In this document: positions 8,432-16,702 of the stretch, one piece after another
How positions within the stretch are numbered: position 1 is the first letter of the stretch
Layout: every line of letters starts with the position of its first letter
NCBI GenBank assembly: GCA_903938815.1
Contig: CAJAES010000109.1
Location: forward strand, 1-44,403
Source of the DNA: an uncultured beta proteobacterium
GTDB lineage: Bacteria; Pseudomonadota; Gammaproteobacteria; Burkholderiales; Burkholderiaceae_C
Reading direction: 5' to 3'
DNA length: 44,403 nucleotides
The notes under the pieces: model-generated
What the model was told of the DNA's origin: nothing
Databases searched by the model: none
The model's input: the letters and a program-made list of their open reading frames with translations, nothing else
Translations under genes and position numbers: made by a program

Positions 8432-8833
8432 ATGAAGATCCTCATCCCCACTCTGCTCGCCCTGCTGGCCGCCCCCGCGCTGGCGCAGGAGACCGTCACC
8501 ACCGCCACCGGCCTGATCTATCAGTCGGTCAAGAACGGCGAAGGCGCCCAACCCGGCCCGACCGACACCGTCAAGGTGCACTACCGCGGCACCTTCCCCG
8601 ACGGCCGTGAGTTCGACAGCTCGTACAAGCGCGGCCAGCCCATCGAGTTCCCGCTCAACGGCGTGATCCCGTGCTGGACCGAAGGCGTGCAGCGCATGAA
8701 GCCGGGCGGCAAGGCCAAGCTCACCTGCCCTCCGGCCATCGCCTACGGCAGCCGTGGCGCGGGCGGGGTGATCCCGCCGAACGCCACACTGAACTTCGAG
8801 GTCGAGCTGATCTCGGTCCGGGTCGCGCGCTGA
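8432..8833 (+). CDS. FKBP-type peptidyl-prolyl isomerase, exported
   Basis: 133 residues. The signal peptide (1-18, ending ALA) sends it to the periplasm. The single FKBP domain is complete: VKVHYRGTFPDGREFDSSY, the PIEFPLNGVIPCWTEGVQRM block, the GGKAKLTCPPAIAYGSRG segment and VIPPNATLNFEVELIS at the end. Two cysteines (in IPCW and LTCP) could form a disulfide. It speeds cis-trans turning of prolyl bonds in exported proteins. It converges with the phytanoyl-CoA-dioxygenase gene across 30 bp. Confidence 0.95.
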   Translation: MKILIPTLLALLAAPALAQETVTTATGLIYQSVKNGEGAQPGPTDTVKVHYRGTFPDGREFDSSYKRGQPIEFPLNGVIPCWTEGVQRMKPGGKAKLTCPPAIAYGSRGAGGVIPPNATLNFEVELISVRVAR

Positions 8834-8863
8834 GCGCGAGATAGCCCAGGGCGGCGCGTTCCG

Positions 8864-9685
8864 TCAGCGGCGTCCGCTCATCCCGGGCGGGTGCCCGACG
8901 TCGAAATCGTTGCGCCCGCTCACGTCGCGGCCGCGCAGCAGCCACAGCGGCCGCTGGCCGAAATTGACGGCCACGCCCGTCTTGCCATCGGACGGGCGCA
9001 GGTTGCGCTCGAAGACCGAGGTGGCTGGCATGTAGCGCAGGGCCACGCCGGTCCGGCGCTGCGCCGAGCGGTTGGCGTCAGCGCCGTGGATCATGTAGAC
9101 GTCGTGCAGCGACATCTGCCCGGGCTGCAGTTCCAGGTCGACCGCGTCGGCCTCGTCGAAGCTGCCCTCGGCCATGCGCTGGTTCAGCGTCAGGTCCTGC
9201 CGGTCCTCGTGCAGGTGCTCGTGCAGCTGCTGCCCGATGTGCGACCGCGGGATCACGCGCAGGCAGCCGTTGTCGCGCGTGGAGGGTTCCAGCGCCAGCC
9301 AGACGGTGCAGTTGGCCAGCGGGCGGATGGGCCAGTAGTGGCCGTCCTGGTGCCAGGGCGTCTCGTAGCCCTCGGCGGCGGGCTTGCAGAACACGTGGCA
9401 GCCCCAGAGGATGACGTTCTCGCCGACGACGCCCGAGACGAGCTCGACGATCTCGGGGTCGCGCGCCAGCGCCAGGAAATCCGACACGCCGCGCACGCCC
9501 TCGCCGTTGTCGCCGTCGATGTGGGCCGACACCAGCTTCTCCGGGCGCACGCCCGGGTTGCGGCGCAGCAGTTCGTCCAGCGCCTCGCGCATGGCGGTCG
9601 TCCGGTCGGCGGGCAGGCGCCAGCGCGGAATCACCCAGCCCTCGGCCTCGTATTGAGCGATCTCGTCTTCGGTCAAGCGTGCCAT
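8864..9685 (-). CDS. Phytanoyl-CoA dioxygenase (PhyH) family protein
   Basis: 273 residues. It belongs to the Fe(II)/2-oxoglutarate dioxygenases. The HxD half of the iron-binding triad is in WHQDGHYW (His112, Asp114), and the distal histidine is His200 in YMIHGAD. RRTGVALRY near residue 210 supplies the arginine that binds 2-oxoglutarate. DNGCLRVIPRSHIGQ is the usual substrate-side strand. The family hydroxylates varied small molecules; the substrate is unknown. The start follows the stop of the DUF808 gene by two bases, so translation is coupled. Confidence 0.9.
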   Translation of the reverse strand: MARLTEDEIAQYEAEGWVIPRWRLPADRTTAMREALDELLRRNPGVRPEKLVSAHIDGDNGEGVRGVSDFLALARDPEIVELVSGVVGENVILWGCHVFCKPAAEGYETPWHQDGHYWPIRPLANCTVWLALEPSTRDNGCLRVIPRSHIGQQLHEHLHEDRQDLTLNQRMAEGSFDEADAVDLELQPGQMSLHDVYMIHGADANRSAQRRTGVALRYMPATSVFERNLRPSDGKTGVAVNFGQRPLWLLRGRDVSGRNDFDVGHPPGMSGRR

Positions 9686-9687
9686 GT

Positions 9688-10590
9688 TCAGCCCCTGATG
9701 CGTTGAATTCCGGTCCAGGCCGCCACCACGACGGCGCCGGCCACCAGCCCCACCCCTGCGTTGCCCAGCGCCTCGAGCAGCCAGCCGAAGGCGTCACCGC
9801 CGGACTCCGCGAAGGCCAGCACCGCGTGGTGCAGCGCCGGCACGCCGTGCACGAGGATGCCGCCGCCCACGAGGAACATGGCCGCAGTGCCGGCCACCGA
9901 CAGGCCCTTCATGAGCCAGGGCGCAGCCGTCAGGATGCCATGGCCCAGGGACTTCGCGGCGCCCGTCTTGCCCGACAGCCACAGCCCGAGGTCGTCTAGC
10001 TTCACGATGCCGGCCACCAGGCCGTAGACGCCGATCGTCATCGCCACGGCGATGACCGACAGCACGGCCGCCTGCGTGCCGATGGGCGCGCCCGCGGCCG
10101 CCCCCAGCGAGATGGCGATGATCTCGGCGGAGAGGATGAAGTCGGTTCTCACCGCGCCCTTGATCTTGTCCTTCTCCAGCGCCACCAGGTCGACGGCCGG
10201 GTCGGTCAGGGCGCGGGCGAGTTCCTTCTTGTGGGCCGCGTCCTCGGCCGGGTCGTGAAGGTAGCGGTGGGCGAGCTTCTCCACGCCCTCGAAGCACAGG
10301 AACGCGCCGCCCACCATCAGCAGCGGCGTCACGGCCCAGGGCGCGAAGGCGCTGATCGCCAGCGCCGCCGGCACCAGGATGAGCTTGTTGATGGCCGAAC
10401 CCTTGGCCACGGCCAGCACCACGGGCAGTTCGCGGTCGGCGCTGACGCCGGTGACCTGCTGCGCGTTGAGCGCGAGGTCGTCGCCCAGCACGCCGGCGGT
10501 CTTCTTGGCCGCCACCTTGCTCATCAAGGCCACGTCGTCGAGGATCGTGGCGATGTCGTCGATCAGGGCAAGCAGGCTGGAAGCGGCCAT
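9688..10590 (-). CDS. DUF808 family inner membrane protein (YedI-like)
   Basis: 300 residues. The N-terminus SSLLALIDDIATILDDVALMSKVAAKKTAGVLGDDLALNA, too long to quote further, is the hallmark of DUF808. About six to seven hydrophobic segments follow, including the PWAVTPLLMVGGAFLCFEG helix, helices near 155-195 and a last one near 270-292. The C-terminal half repeats a GVPALHHAVLAF stretch seen in the family. The function of YedI-like proteins is unknown. It is first of a two-gene unit with the PhyH-like gene, two bases downstream. Confidence 0.9.
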   Translation of the reverse strand: MAASSLLALIDDIATILDDVALMSKVAAKKTAGVLGDDLALNAQQVTGVSADRELPVVLAVAKGSAINKLILVPAALAISAFAPWAVTPLLMVGGAFLCFEGVEKLAHRYLHDPAEDAAHKKELARALTDPAVDLVALEKDKIKGAVRTDFILSAEIIAISLGAAAGAPIGTQAAVLSVIAVAMTIGVYGLVAGIVKLDDLGLWLSGKTGAAKSLGHGILTAAPWLMKGLSVAGTAAMFLVGGGILVHGVPALHHAVLAFAESGGDAFGWLLEALGNAGVGLVAGAVVVAAWTGIQRIRG

Positions 10591-10685
10591 TGAGTGTCAG
10601 ATTGTTCGGGGTCACCGGATGCTAACGCCCGAAGACGGCCTGCGGCGGGCCTTCAGCCCGACTCCCTGGCGCCGATATACCCCGC

Positions 10686-11570
10686 ATGACATCCATCGCT
10701 CCGCCCATCCTCAGCGCCGACGCCATCACGCGGGACATCGACCACGCCAGGGCGCGCGGCCCCCTGCAGCAGATCGTGATCCCGCCCTGCCCCGAGCTCC
10801 TGACGCGCCTGCAGGCCGCGCTGGCGCATGCCGAGCCCGACCTGGGCGAGGTGGCGCGCATCGCCAGCGCCGACGTGGCGATGTCGGCCACGCTGATCCG
10901 GCAGGCCAGCGGCGCGCAGTTCACCGGCTTCGCCCCGGCACAGACCGTGGGGCAGGCCATGACGCGCCTGGGCCTGGCGCAGACGGCATCGGTGATGACG
11001 GGCTTCCTGGCCCGCAACGCGATCCGCGCCGACAGCCCGCACCTGCAGCGCTTCTGGGAGCGCTCCACCAAGCGCGCCATCGCGCTCGAGGCCCTGGCGC
11101 GCCAGTTACCCGGGCTCTCGCCCGACCTCGCCTACACCTACGGGCTGTTCGCGCACGTGGGCATGCCGGTGCTGCTGCAGAGCTTCCGCGGCTATTCGAG
11201 CACCATCGTCGAGGGCCTTGCGCGCCGCGACCGCAGCTTCGTGCAGACCGAGAACGCCAACCACCGCACCGACCATGCCGTGGTGGGCGCGCTGGTGGCG
11301 CGGGTCTGGCACCTTGCGCCATCCGTGATGTGCGCCATACGCCTGCACCACGACCTTCACACGCTGGGCGACACCGGCATCGAGCCCGAGGTCCACACGC
11401 TCGTGGCCGCGGGCCTGGTGGCCGAGCATCTGATGCGGCGCCACGAGTGCCTGAGCGCGGAATCCGACTGGGTGCTGCACTCCGAGCGGGTGCTGGGCTG
11501 GCTGCAGGTGGGCGCCGGCGAACTCGAAGCCTGGTACGAGCCGCTCGAGCCGCTGCTGGACGACGCCTGA
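10686..11570 (+). CDS. HDOD domain protein
   Basis: 294 residues. The HDOD domain spans about residues 30-230, shown by PPCPELLTRLQAAL, IASADVAMSATLIRQASGAQF, TVGQAMTRLGLAQTASV, LAYTYGLFAHVGMPVLLQ and the TDHAVVGALVARVWHL helix followed by AIRLHHDL. HDOD proteins are degenerate HD-type hydrolases used as signalling scaffolds linked to motility and cyclic-di-GMP pathways; catalytic activity is not expected. It is a single gene, divergent from DUF808 across 95 bp. Confidence 0.9.
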   Translation: MTSIAPPILSADAITRDIDHARARGPLQQIVIPPCPELLTRLQAALAHAEPDLGEVARIASADVAMSATLIRQASGAQFTGFAPAQTVGQAMTRLGLAQTASVMTGFLARNAIRADSPHLQRFWERSTKRAIALEALARQLPGLSPDLAYTYGLFAHVGMPVLLQSFRGYSSTIVEGLARRDRSFVQTENANHRTDHAVVGALVARVWHLAPSVMCAIRLHHDLHTLGDTGIEPEVHTLVAAGLVAEHLMRRHECLSAESDWVLHSERVLGWLQVGAGELEAWYEPLEPLLDDA

Positions 11571-11714
11571 CGACTGCCTTCGGAATGCCCTTCAGGCCAA
11601 CTTCCATCGTCGCCGGCAGGCCAACCGCCACCCGCAGCGACGATCGGCAGGGTATCTGCACTCGCAACCAGCGTACGCCCGGGGGACGGGCGAAGGTGGC
11701 TGACAGCCGGGCCT

Positions 11715-11732
11715 TGTAGGACATTTCCTTCA
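11715..11732 (+). promoter_or_regulatory. GacA/NarL-like palindrome upstream of the small lipoprotein gene
   Basis: TGTAGGA and TCCTTCA (6 of 7 complementary) flank CATT. Read as TGTAGG-N6-CCTTCA it has the same architecture as the TGTAAG-N6-CTTACA box bound by GacA/UvrY-type regulators. It lies 78 bp before the lipoprotein start and about 1.3 kb from the NarL-type regulator gene. Binding is inference. Confidence 0.35.
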
Positions 11733-11809
11733 GGCCGGCGCGCCCGTCGCCGATCGCGCCGCCGGCAGGCCGGACCTATCGTCAGGACCCATCCAGCACG
11801 GAGGTCCCG

Positions 11810-12010
11810 ATGCAAGCCACCCGGAATGCCCTGTTCGCCTTCGCCCTGATCGTCTCCCTGGCTGCGGTGGCCTGCCAGCCCACCGACGAGCTCATCGAGA
11901 CCGGCGCGCGCACCACCCACCCGGTGATCGAGGTGCCCGACGGGCCGACGATGCTGCCGCCTGCCCGGGCGACGGGCAAGGCGGCGGACGCCGCGCCTTC
12001 GCGGCCCTGA
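11810..12010 (+). CDS. Small exported, probably lipoprotein, peptide
   Basis: 66 residues. The N-terminus is a typical signal sequence with a hydrophobic core, FAFALIVSLAAVAC. Cys22 follows AVA in an imperfect lipobox, so lipid attachment is plausible. The rest is polar and Pro/Thr-rich with no recognised domain. ACGGAGG lies about 6 bases before the ATG, a strong ribosome-binding site. It sits 14 bp upstream of the receiver-only gene on the same strand and is probably co-transcribed. Function unknown. Confidence 0.65.
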   Translation: MQATRNALFAFALIVSLAAVACQPTDELIETGARTTHPVIEVPDGPTMLPPARATGKAADAAPSRP

Positions 12011-12024
12011 ACCGCGCCGCCGCC

Positions 12025-12456
12025 ATGCGCCCGCTGCGCGTCTTCCTGGTCGAGGACCAGCCCCTCATCCGCGATCAGCTCACCGCCACGCTGGAGGAAC
12101 TGGCCCCGGCCACCGTGTGTGCGTGGTCGCAGGGCCAGGACGAGGCGCAGGCATGGATCGCCGCGCACGGCGCCGACTGCGACCTGCTGATCCTGGACCT
12201 GTCGCTGCGGCAGGGCCGCGGCATGCCGCTCATCGCGGTCGGTCTGCGCGCCGGGCTGCAGGTGGCCGTCTTCAGCAACCACGGAGACCCCGCAACCCGC
12301 CGGCGCTGCCTGGCACTGGGCGCGGACGCGGTGTTCGACAAGTCGCGCGAGATCGATGCGCTGGTGCACTGGTGCTCGCGACAGGCCGTCGCGGCGCCGT
12401 GGCGCGAGCGCAGGCCGCGCCGGCCTCACTGGATCAGGCCGTTCTTGAGCGCGTAG
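12025..12456 (+). CDS. Receiver-only (single-domain) response regulator
   Basis: 143 residues holding only a receiver domain: acidic pair Glu10-Asp11, phospho-acceptor Asp58 in LLILDLSLRQG, Ser in VAVFSN and the conserved Lys in AVFDKS. No output domain follows, just a basic tail of about 20 residues rich in Arg and Trp. Single-domain receivers work as phosphate sinks or relay parts. The gene overlaps the 3' end of the convergent NarL-type regulator by 31 bp; the basic tail is encoded in and just before that overlap, so an artefactual extension is possible but the receiver itself is complete. Confidence 0.85.
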   Translation: MRPLRVFLVEDQPLIRDQLTATLEELAPATVCAWSQGQDEAQAWIAAHGADCDLLILDLSLRQGRGMPLIAVGLRAGLQVAVFSNHGDPATRRRCLALGADAVFDKSREIDALVHWCSRQAVAAPWRERRPRRPHWIRPFLSA

Positions 12457-13058
12457 TAGGTGAGGTCGCTGTTGCTCGCCAGTTGCAGCTTGGCCAGCAC
12501 GCGGGTGCGGTAGGTGGACACGGTCTTGACCGACAGGGCCATGCCGTCGGCCACGGCGCCGAGCGCCTCGCCACGGGCCAGCCGCAGGAAGACCTGCCAC
12601 TCGCGCTCTGACAGCGCCTCGTGCGCTGGCTGGTCGGCATCGACGTTCAGGCCGTCGGCCAGCAGTTCGGCAACCTCGGGCGTGATGAATCGCCGGCCGC
12701 GCACCACGGTGCGGATGGCGCTGACGATCTCCTGCGGATCGCCTTCCTTGTTCAGGTAGGCGCTGGCCCCCATGCGCAGCAGGTTGACCGCATAGTGCGC
12801 CGCCGGCAGGCCGCTCAGGATCACCACCGGCAGCGCCGGCGCGCGCGCCTTGATGGCCTGCAGCGCCTCGACACCGCTCGCGCCGGGCATGGAGACGTCC
12901 ATCAGCAGCACGTCGATGTCACCGGCGCGGACGAGGTCGAGCGCGGCGCGGCCGTCGGCGGCGTCGCCGGTGATGCGCAGGTCGACCTGGTCGCCCAGGA
13001 ACTGGCGCAGGCCGGCCCGCACAATGGGGTGGTCGTCGACGATGCCGACTCGGATCAT
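12426..13058 (-). CDS. NarL/FixJ-family response regulator
   Basis: 210 residues. The receiver domain has Asp8-Asp9, phospho-acceptor Asp54 in LLMDVSMPG, and Lys in AYLNKEG. The C-terminal LuxR-type helix-turn-helix spans about residues 145-210: LSEREWQVFLRLARGEALG, then MALSVKTVSTYRTRVLAKL as the recognition region. The start ATG is 9 bp from the start of the divergent CHASE3 kinase, its obvious partner. With so small a gap, the promoter of each must lie inside the other's coding region. Confidence 0.93.
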   Translation of the reverse strand: MIRVGIVDDHPIVRAGLRQFLGDQVDLRITGDAADGRAALDLVRAGDIDVLLMDVSMPGASGVEALQAIKARAPALPVVILSGLPAAHYAVNLLRMGASAYLNKEGDPQEIVSAIRTVVRGRRFITPEVAELLADGLNVDADQPAHEALSEREWQVFLRLARGEALGAVADGMALSVKTVSTYRTRVLAKLQLASNSDLTYYALKNGLIQ

Positions 13059-13067
13059 GGGCAGGCG

Positions 13068-14465
13068 ATGCAGCGTACGGAAGACACCCGCAGTGTAGAG
13101 GCCAGGCCCTGGCGGCGCAGCCTCGTGCTGGCGCTGGCGGCCGGCGGCGTGGCCCTGCTCGTGGCCGTGAGCGAGGTGGGGCACTGGCGCTCCACCACCG
13201 CTCTGGCACAGCTGCAGTCCACAGAGTCCGCGCGCGGCCAGGTCGAGCGCCTGCTGCGCCGCATGATCGACGCCGAGACCGGCCAGCGCGGCTACCTGCT
13301 GACCGCCAACCGCGACTACCTCGACCCCTACCAGCGAGCTGCGGACGATGTGCGCAACGCACTCGCGGCACTGCACACCTACTACGCGGCCGAACCCGCC
13401 GCCCAGCCCGTTCTGGCCGAGCTGGAAACGATGGCGCTGCGCAAGCTCTCCGAACTGGAGACCACGATGGCGCTGTTCGACCAGGGCAAGGAGGACGTCT
13501 GGCGCAACCTGCTGATGACCGGCATCGGCAAGGAGCAGATGGAAGCCCTGCGCAGCGCCGCGGACGGCCTGCTCGCCCTGGAGCGGACAAAGGTCGACTC
13601 GGGACGGGCCGCGCTGCTGCGCACGCTGCAGGGCAGCCGCGTGGGTGTCGCGCTGCTCGCGCTGGGCCTGCTCGCGGGCCTGGCGCTGTATCTGCGGCAG
13701 GCGGCCGCACTGGCGGCGCAGCGCGCGGCGCTGCAGCGTGCCGTCCAGGCCGAGCGCGACCAGCTGGAAGTTCAGGTGGGCGTCCGCACGGCCGAGCTGA
13801 CCGAGCTGGCGCGCCACCTGCAGACGGCACGCGAGGACGAACGGCAGCACCTGGCCCGGGAACTGCACGACGAACTCGGCGCGCTGCTGACGGCCGCCAA
13901 GCTCGATGCCGCGCGGCTGAAGAGCCGCCTCGAGGACACCGGGCCGGAAGCGCTGGACCGTCTGGCGCACCTGGGCCGGACGCTGGACGCCGGCATCGCG
14001 CTGAAGCGCCGCATCATCGAGGACCTGCGCCCCTCGTCGCTGGAGCATCTGGGCCTGGCTTCGGCGCTCCAGACGCTGGCGCAGGAGTTCGGCGCCCAGA
14101 CCGGCCTTGCCGTGCAGGTGTCGCTGCAGGCGCCTGCGCTGGCGCCCGAAGTCCAGCTGACGGCTTATCGGCTGGTACAGGAAGCGCTGACCAACATCGC
14201 CAAGCACGCACAGGCCAGCGCCGTGAGCGTGACGTTGCAGGAGGCAGACGGCGGAGCACGCCTGGTGGTGCAGGACAACGGCCGCGGGTTCGACCCGGCC
14301 ACCGCCCCGCGCAGCGCGCACGGCCTGGTGGGCATGCGCTACCGCGTCCTGTCGGACGGCGGACGGCTGACGGTCGAATCGGTGGCCGGCGGCGGCACCC
14401 GCATCGAGGCCTGGCTGCCCTCAGCCGGCAGGCGGTTCAGTCCTGGCGACGGCGCAGGCGCATGA
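13068..14465 (+). CDS. CHASE3-type sensor histidine kinase (NarX/DegS class)
   Basis: 465 residues. TM1 is about 18-35. A CHASE3 extracytoplasmic domain (about 40-175) contains LLRRMIDAETGQRGYLLTAN, its defining motif. TM2 is about 187-205, then a coiled coil. The HisKA_3 dimerisation domain has ERQHLARELHDELGALL with His267 as phosphorylation site. HATPase: N-box VQEALTNIAKHA, G1 DNGRGFD, GLVGMRYRV. It pairs with the NarL-type regulator encoded divergently. The last 29 bp overlap the 3' end of the SGNH hydrolase gene. The signal sensed is unknown. Confidence 0.93.
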   Translation: MQRTEDTRSVEARPWRRSLVLALAAGGVALLVAVSEVGHWRSTTALAQLQSTESARGQVERLLRRMIDAETGQRGYLLTANRDYLDPYQRAADDVRNALAALHTYYAAEPAAQPVLAELETMALRKLSELETTMALFDQGKEDVWRNLLMTGIGKEQMEALRSAADGLLALERTKVDSGRAALLRTLQGSRVGVALLALGLLAGLALYLRQAAALAAQRAALQRAVQAERDQLEVQVGVRTAELTELARHLQTAREDERQHLARELHDELGALLTAAKLDAARLKSRLEDTGPEALDRLAHLGRTLDAGIALKRRIIEDLRPSSLEHLGLASALQTLAQEFGAQTGLAVQVSLQAPALAPEVQLTAYRLVQEALTNIAKHAQASAVSVTLQEADGGARLVVQDNGRGFDPATAPRSAHGLVGMRYRVLSDGGRLTVESVAGGGTRIEAWLPSAGRRFSPGDGAGA

Positions 14466-15399
14466 CCAGCAGCAGGCCGCCGGCGGCGAACATCGCCCAG
14501 GTGCCGGGTTCCGGCACGACGGCCGCGATCATGGCGTTGGCGATCAAGGCCTGGCCGCCCGTGGTCGGGTGGATGCCGTCCCAGAACAGGTAGGAATCGG
14601 GCAGGCAGTTCGGCAGTGCGCCGCACGCGTCGGTGGCATTGAGCAGGCCGTAGGCCGCAGGATCGGCGGAAACCGCGCCCAGCAGGCCGAACAGGTCGAA
14701 TATCTGCACGCCCTCCTCGTCCTGCAGACGGCGCGCGAGCGCGGCGTTCATCAGGCTGCCCACGGCCTGGCCCAGGAAGCTGGCCTCGGGGCCGGCGGAC
14801 AGCACGGCCGGGGCCAGGCCCAGGTTCGGTGCGTTCCAGACCACGATGTTGGTGGCGCCGGCAGCCTGGAGCTGGTCGACCATGTTGCCGATGTCGATGG
14901 CGAACTTGATGGCGGTGGAGAACACGGTGCGACCGATGGGGTCGCCTGCGAGCACCGATTCCAGGGCGGCACGGGCGTTGTTGCCGCCGCCGGCGATGAC
15001 GTACAGCCCGTCGGAAGGTGCAACGCCGTTGACGTCGCCCAGGAACATGCCAACCTGCGTCAGCAGGCTCGGCGAGCTGCCGTCACGCGTCTGCGCGCCG
15101 CCGAAGGCATAGTTGCCGCCACCCGCCAGCGAGGGGCCGGTGGAGACACCCAGGCTCTGCGCCACGGCGTCCACCCAGGTCGGCCCGTTGCTGAACGTGC
15201 CAGACGCGTACGGCAGCGACGGAACGTAGTCGTTGCCGGTGATGACCTGCAAGGGGTCGGTCCCGACGGCCAATGCCACGTTGCCGCTGTCGGACAGGCT
15301 GTCGCCGAAGACGTAGAGGTTCGAATACGCTGCGGCGGGGCCGACGAGCGTGAAGATCGCGGCAGCGGCAAGCAGACGGCGGAGGGCATTGAGGCGCAT
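14437..15399 (-). CDS. SGNH/GDSL hydrolase with PEP-CTERM sorting signal
   Basis: 320 residues. The signal peptide (1-24, ending AAA) is followed by YVFGDSLSDSGN, block I of GDSL esterases, with Ser34 as nucleophile. IAGGGNNARA is block III, and FWDGIHPTTGG supplies the Asp-His pair. The C-terminus VPEPGTWAMFAAGGLLLVM followed by RLRRRQD is a PEP-CTERM signal: Pro-Glu-Pro, a membrane helix and a basic end. This predicts processing by an exosortase, whose gene is not in the window. Probable substrate: ester bonds in polysaccharide or lipid; unproven. It converges with the CHASE3 kinase with a 29-bp overlap. Confidence 0.92.
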   Translation of the reverse strand: MRLNALRRLLAAAAIFTLVGPAAAYSNLYVFGDSLSDSGNVALAVGTDPLQVITGNDYVPSLPYASGTFSNGPTWVDAVAQSLGVSTGPSLAGGGNYAFGGAQTRDGSSPSLLTQVGMFLGDVNGVAPSDGLYVIAGGGNNARAALESVLAGDPIGRTVFSTAIKFAIDIGNMVDQLQAAGATNIVVWNAPNLGLAPAVLSAGPEASFLGQAVGSLMNAALARRLQDEEGVQIFDLFGLLGAVSADPAAYGLLNATDACGALPNCLPDSYLFWDGIHPTTGGQALIANAMIAAVVPEPGTWAMFAAGGLLLVMRLRRRQD

Positions 15400-15510
15400 G
15401 GCGGGATCTTCCTTTTGGGCAGTTCGGGACGGTAGCACCGGGCAGTGCTTCCCGCCTCGGCGTCGGCCCTCGACCCCCCCTGAACGGGTGGCGTCGATAC
15501 ACTGCGCCCC

Positions 15511-16653
15511 GTGCGCGACCTGTTCCTGCTCGATCCCGACCTCGTCTTTCTGAACCACGGCTCGTTCGGCGCCTGCCCGGCTGCGGTCTTCGGGGCGTAC
15601 CAGCAATGGCAGCGCGAGCTGGAGCGCAACCCGGTCGAGTTCCTGGGCCGCCGCTCGGCAGGGCTGCTGCACGAGGCGCGAAGCGCGCTGGCGGGCTACC
15701 TGGGTGCGGCCACCGGCGAGCTGGTCTTCGTGCCCAACGCGACCACCGCGGTCAACATCGTGGCCCGCTCGCTGGACCTTCAGCCCGGCGACGAGGTGCT
15801 GGCCACCGACCACGAGTACGGCGCCTGCGACGCCACCTGGCAGCGCGTCTGCGCGGAGCGCGGCGCCGTCTACCGGCGCGCGCCCGTTGCGCTGCCCTTC
15901 GACCCCGCCCGCTTCGTCGAGCAGGTGCTGGCCCTGGCCGGGCCGCGCACGCGGCTGGTCTTCGCGAGCCACATCACCTCCACCACCGCGCTCGTCTTCC
16001 CGGTGGCAGAACTCTGTGCCGAGGCGCGCTCACGCGGCATCGCGACACTGATCGACGGGGCCCACGCCCCGGGGCAGCTGGCGCTGGACCTGACCGCCAT
16101 CGGCGCCGATTTCTATGCCGGCAACCTGCACAAGTGGCTCTGCGCGCCCAAAGGCGCCGCATTCCTGCACGCGCGGCCCGAACACCATGCCGCGCTGCAC
16201 GCCACCGTGACGAGCTGGGGCTACGCCGAACAGGTGACCGGGCACTCGGGCTTCGACGCGTACCTGGGCCACAGCCTGCTGGAACGCCGGCTGCAATGGC
16301 AGGGCACGCGGGACATCGCAGCCTTCCTGGCGGTGCCCGCGGCCATCGGGTTCCAGCGGCAGCACCGCTGGCCCGAGGTGCAGGCACGTTGCCACGACAT
16401 GGCGGTCGGGCTGATGCACCGGGTCGCGCGGCGCACCGGCCTGCCCCCGATCGGGCCCGACGCGGCCTTCGCGCAGATGGTGCCGCTGCCCGTGGCCACC
16501 GATGACGGCGACGCACTTCGGCGCCGCCTCTTCGACGATCACCGCATCGAGGTGCCGGTGACGCGCCACGGCGCGCAGCATTTCGTGCGCGTGTCGGTGC
16601 AGGGCTACAACACGGCCGAGGATCTGCAGCGCCTGGAGGCGGCGCTGGGCTGA
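15511..16653 (+). CDS. Class V aminotransferase (isopenicillin-N epimerase-like)
   Basis: 380 residues starting at GTG. It is a PLP-dependent fold type I enzyme: LNHGSFGACP near the start, FVPNATTAVNIVARS for phosphate binding, the ATLIDGAHAPGQ block with the Asp that contacts the PLP pyridine, and Lys208 in NLHKWLCAPKG as the Schiff-base lysine. These match the isopenicillin-N epimerase / cysteine-desulfurase-like branch. The actual substrate is unknown; the epimerase name reflects similarity only. It diverges from the SGNH gene across 111 bp, and no pathway partners flank it. Confidence 0.88.
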   Translation: MRDLFLLDPDLVFLNHGSFGACPAAVFGAYQQWQRELERNPVEFLGRRSAGLLHEARSALAGYLGAATGELVFVPNATTAVNIVARSLDLQPGDEVLATDHEYGACDATWQRVCAERGAVYRRAPVALPFDPARFVEQVLALAGPRTRLVFASHITSTTALVFPVAELCAEARSRGIATLIDGAHAPGQLALDLTAIGADFYAGNLHKWLCAPKGAAFLHARPEHHAALHATVTSWGYAEQVTGHSGFDAYLGHSLLERRLQWQGTRDIAAFLAVPAAIGFQRQHRWPEVQARCHDMAVGLMHRVARRTGLPPIGPDAAFAQMVPLPVATDDGDALRRRLFDDHRIEVPVTRHGAQHFVRVSVQGYNTAEDLQRLEAALG

Positions 16654-16671
16654 TTCAAGCAGACTCGGGAC

Positions 16672-16696
16672 GCCGGGCCAGACCTGGAAACCCGGC
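16672..16696. terminator. Bidirectional hairpin between convergent genes
   Basis: GCCGGG+CCAG pairs with CTGG and CCCGGC around a 2-base loop with an AAA bulge. It lies between the stop of the aminotransferase and that of ygiQ, where one structure could serve both strands. Confidence 0.45.
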
Positions 16697-16702
16697 TCGC
16701 CT

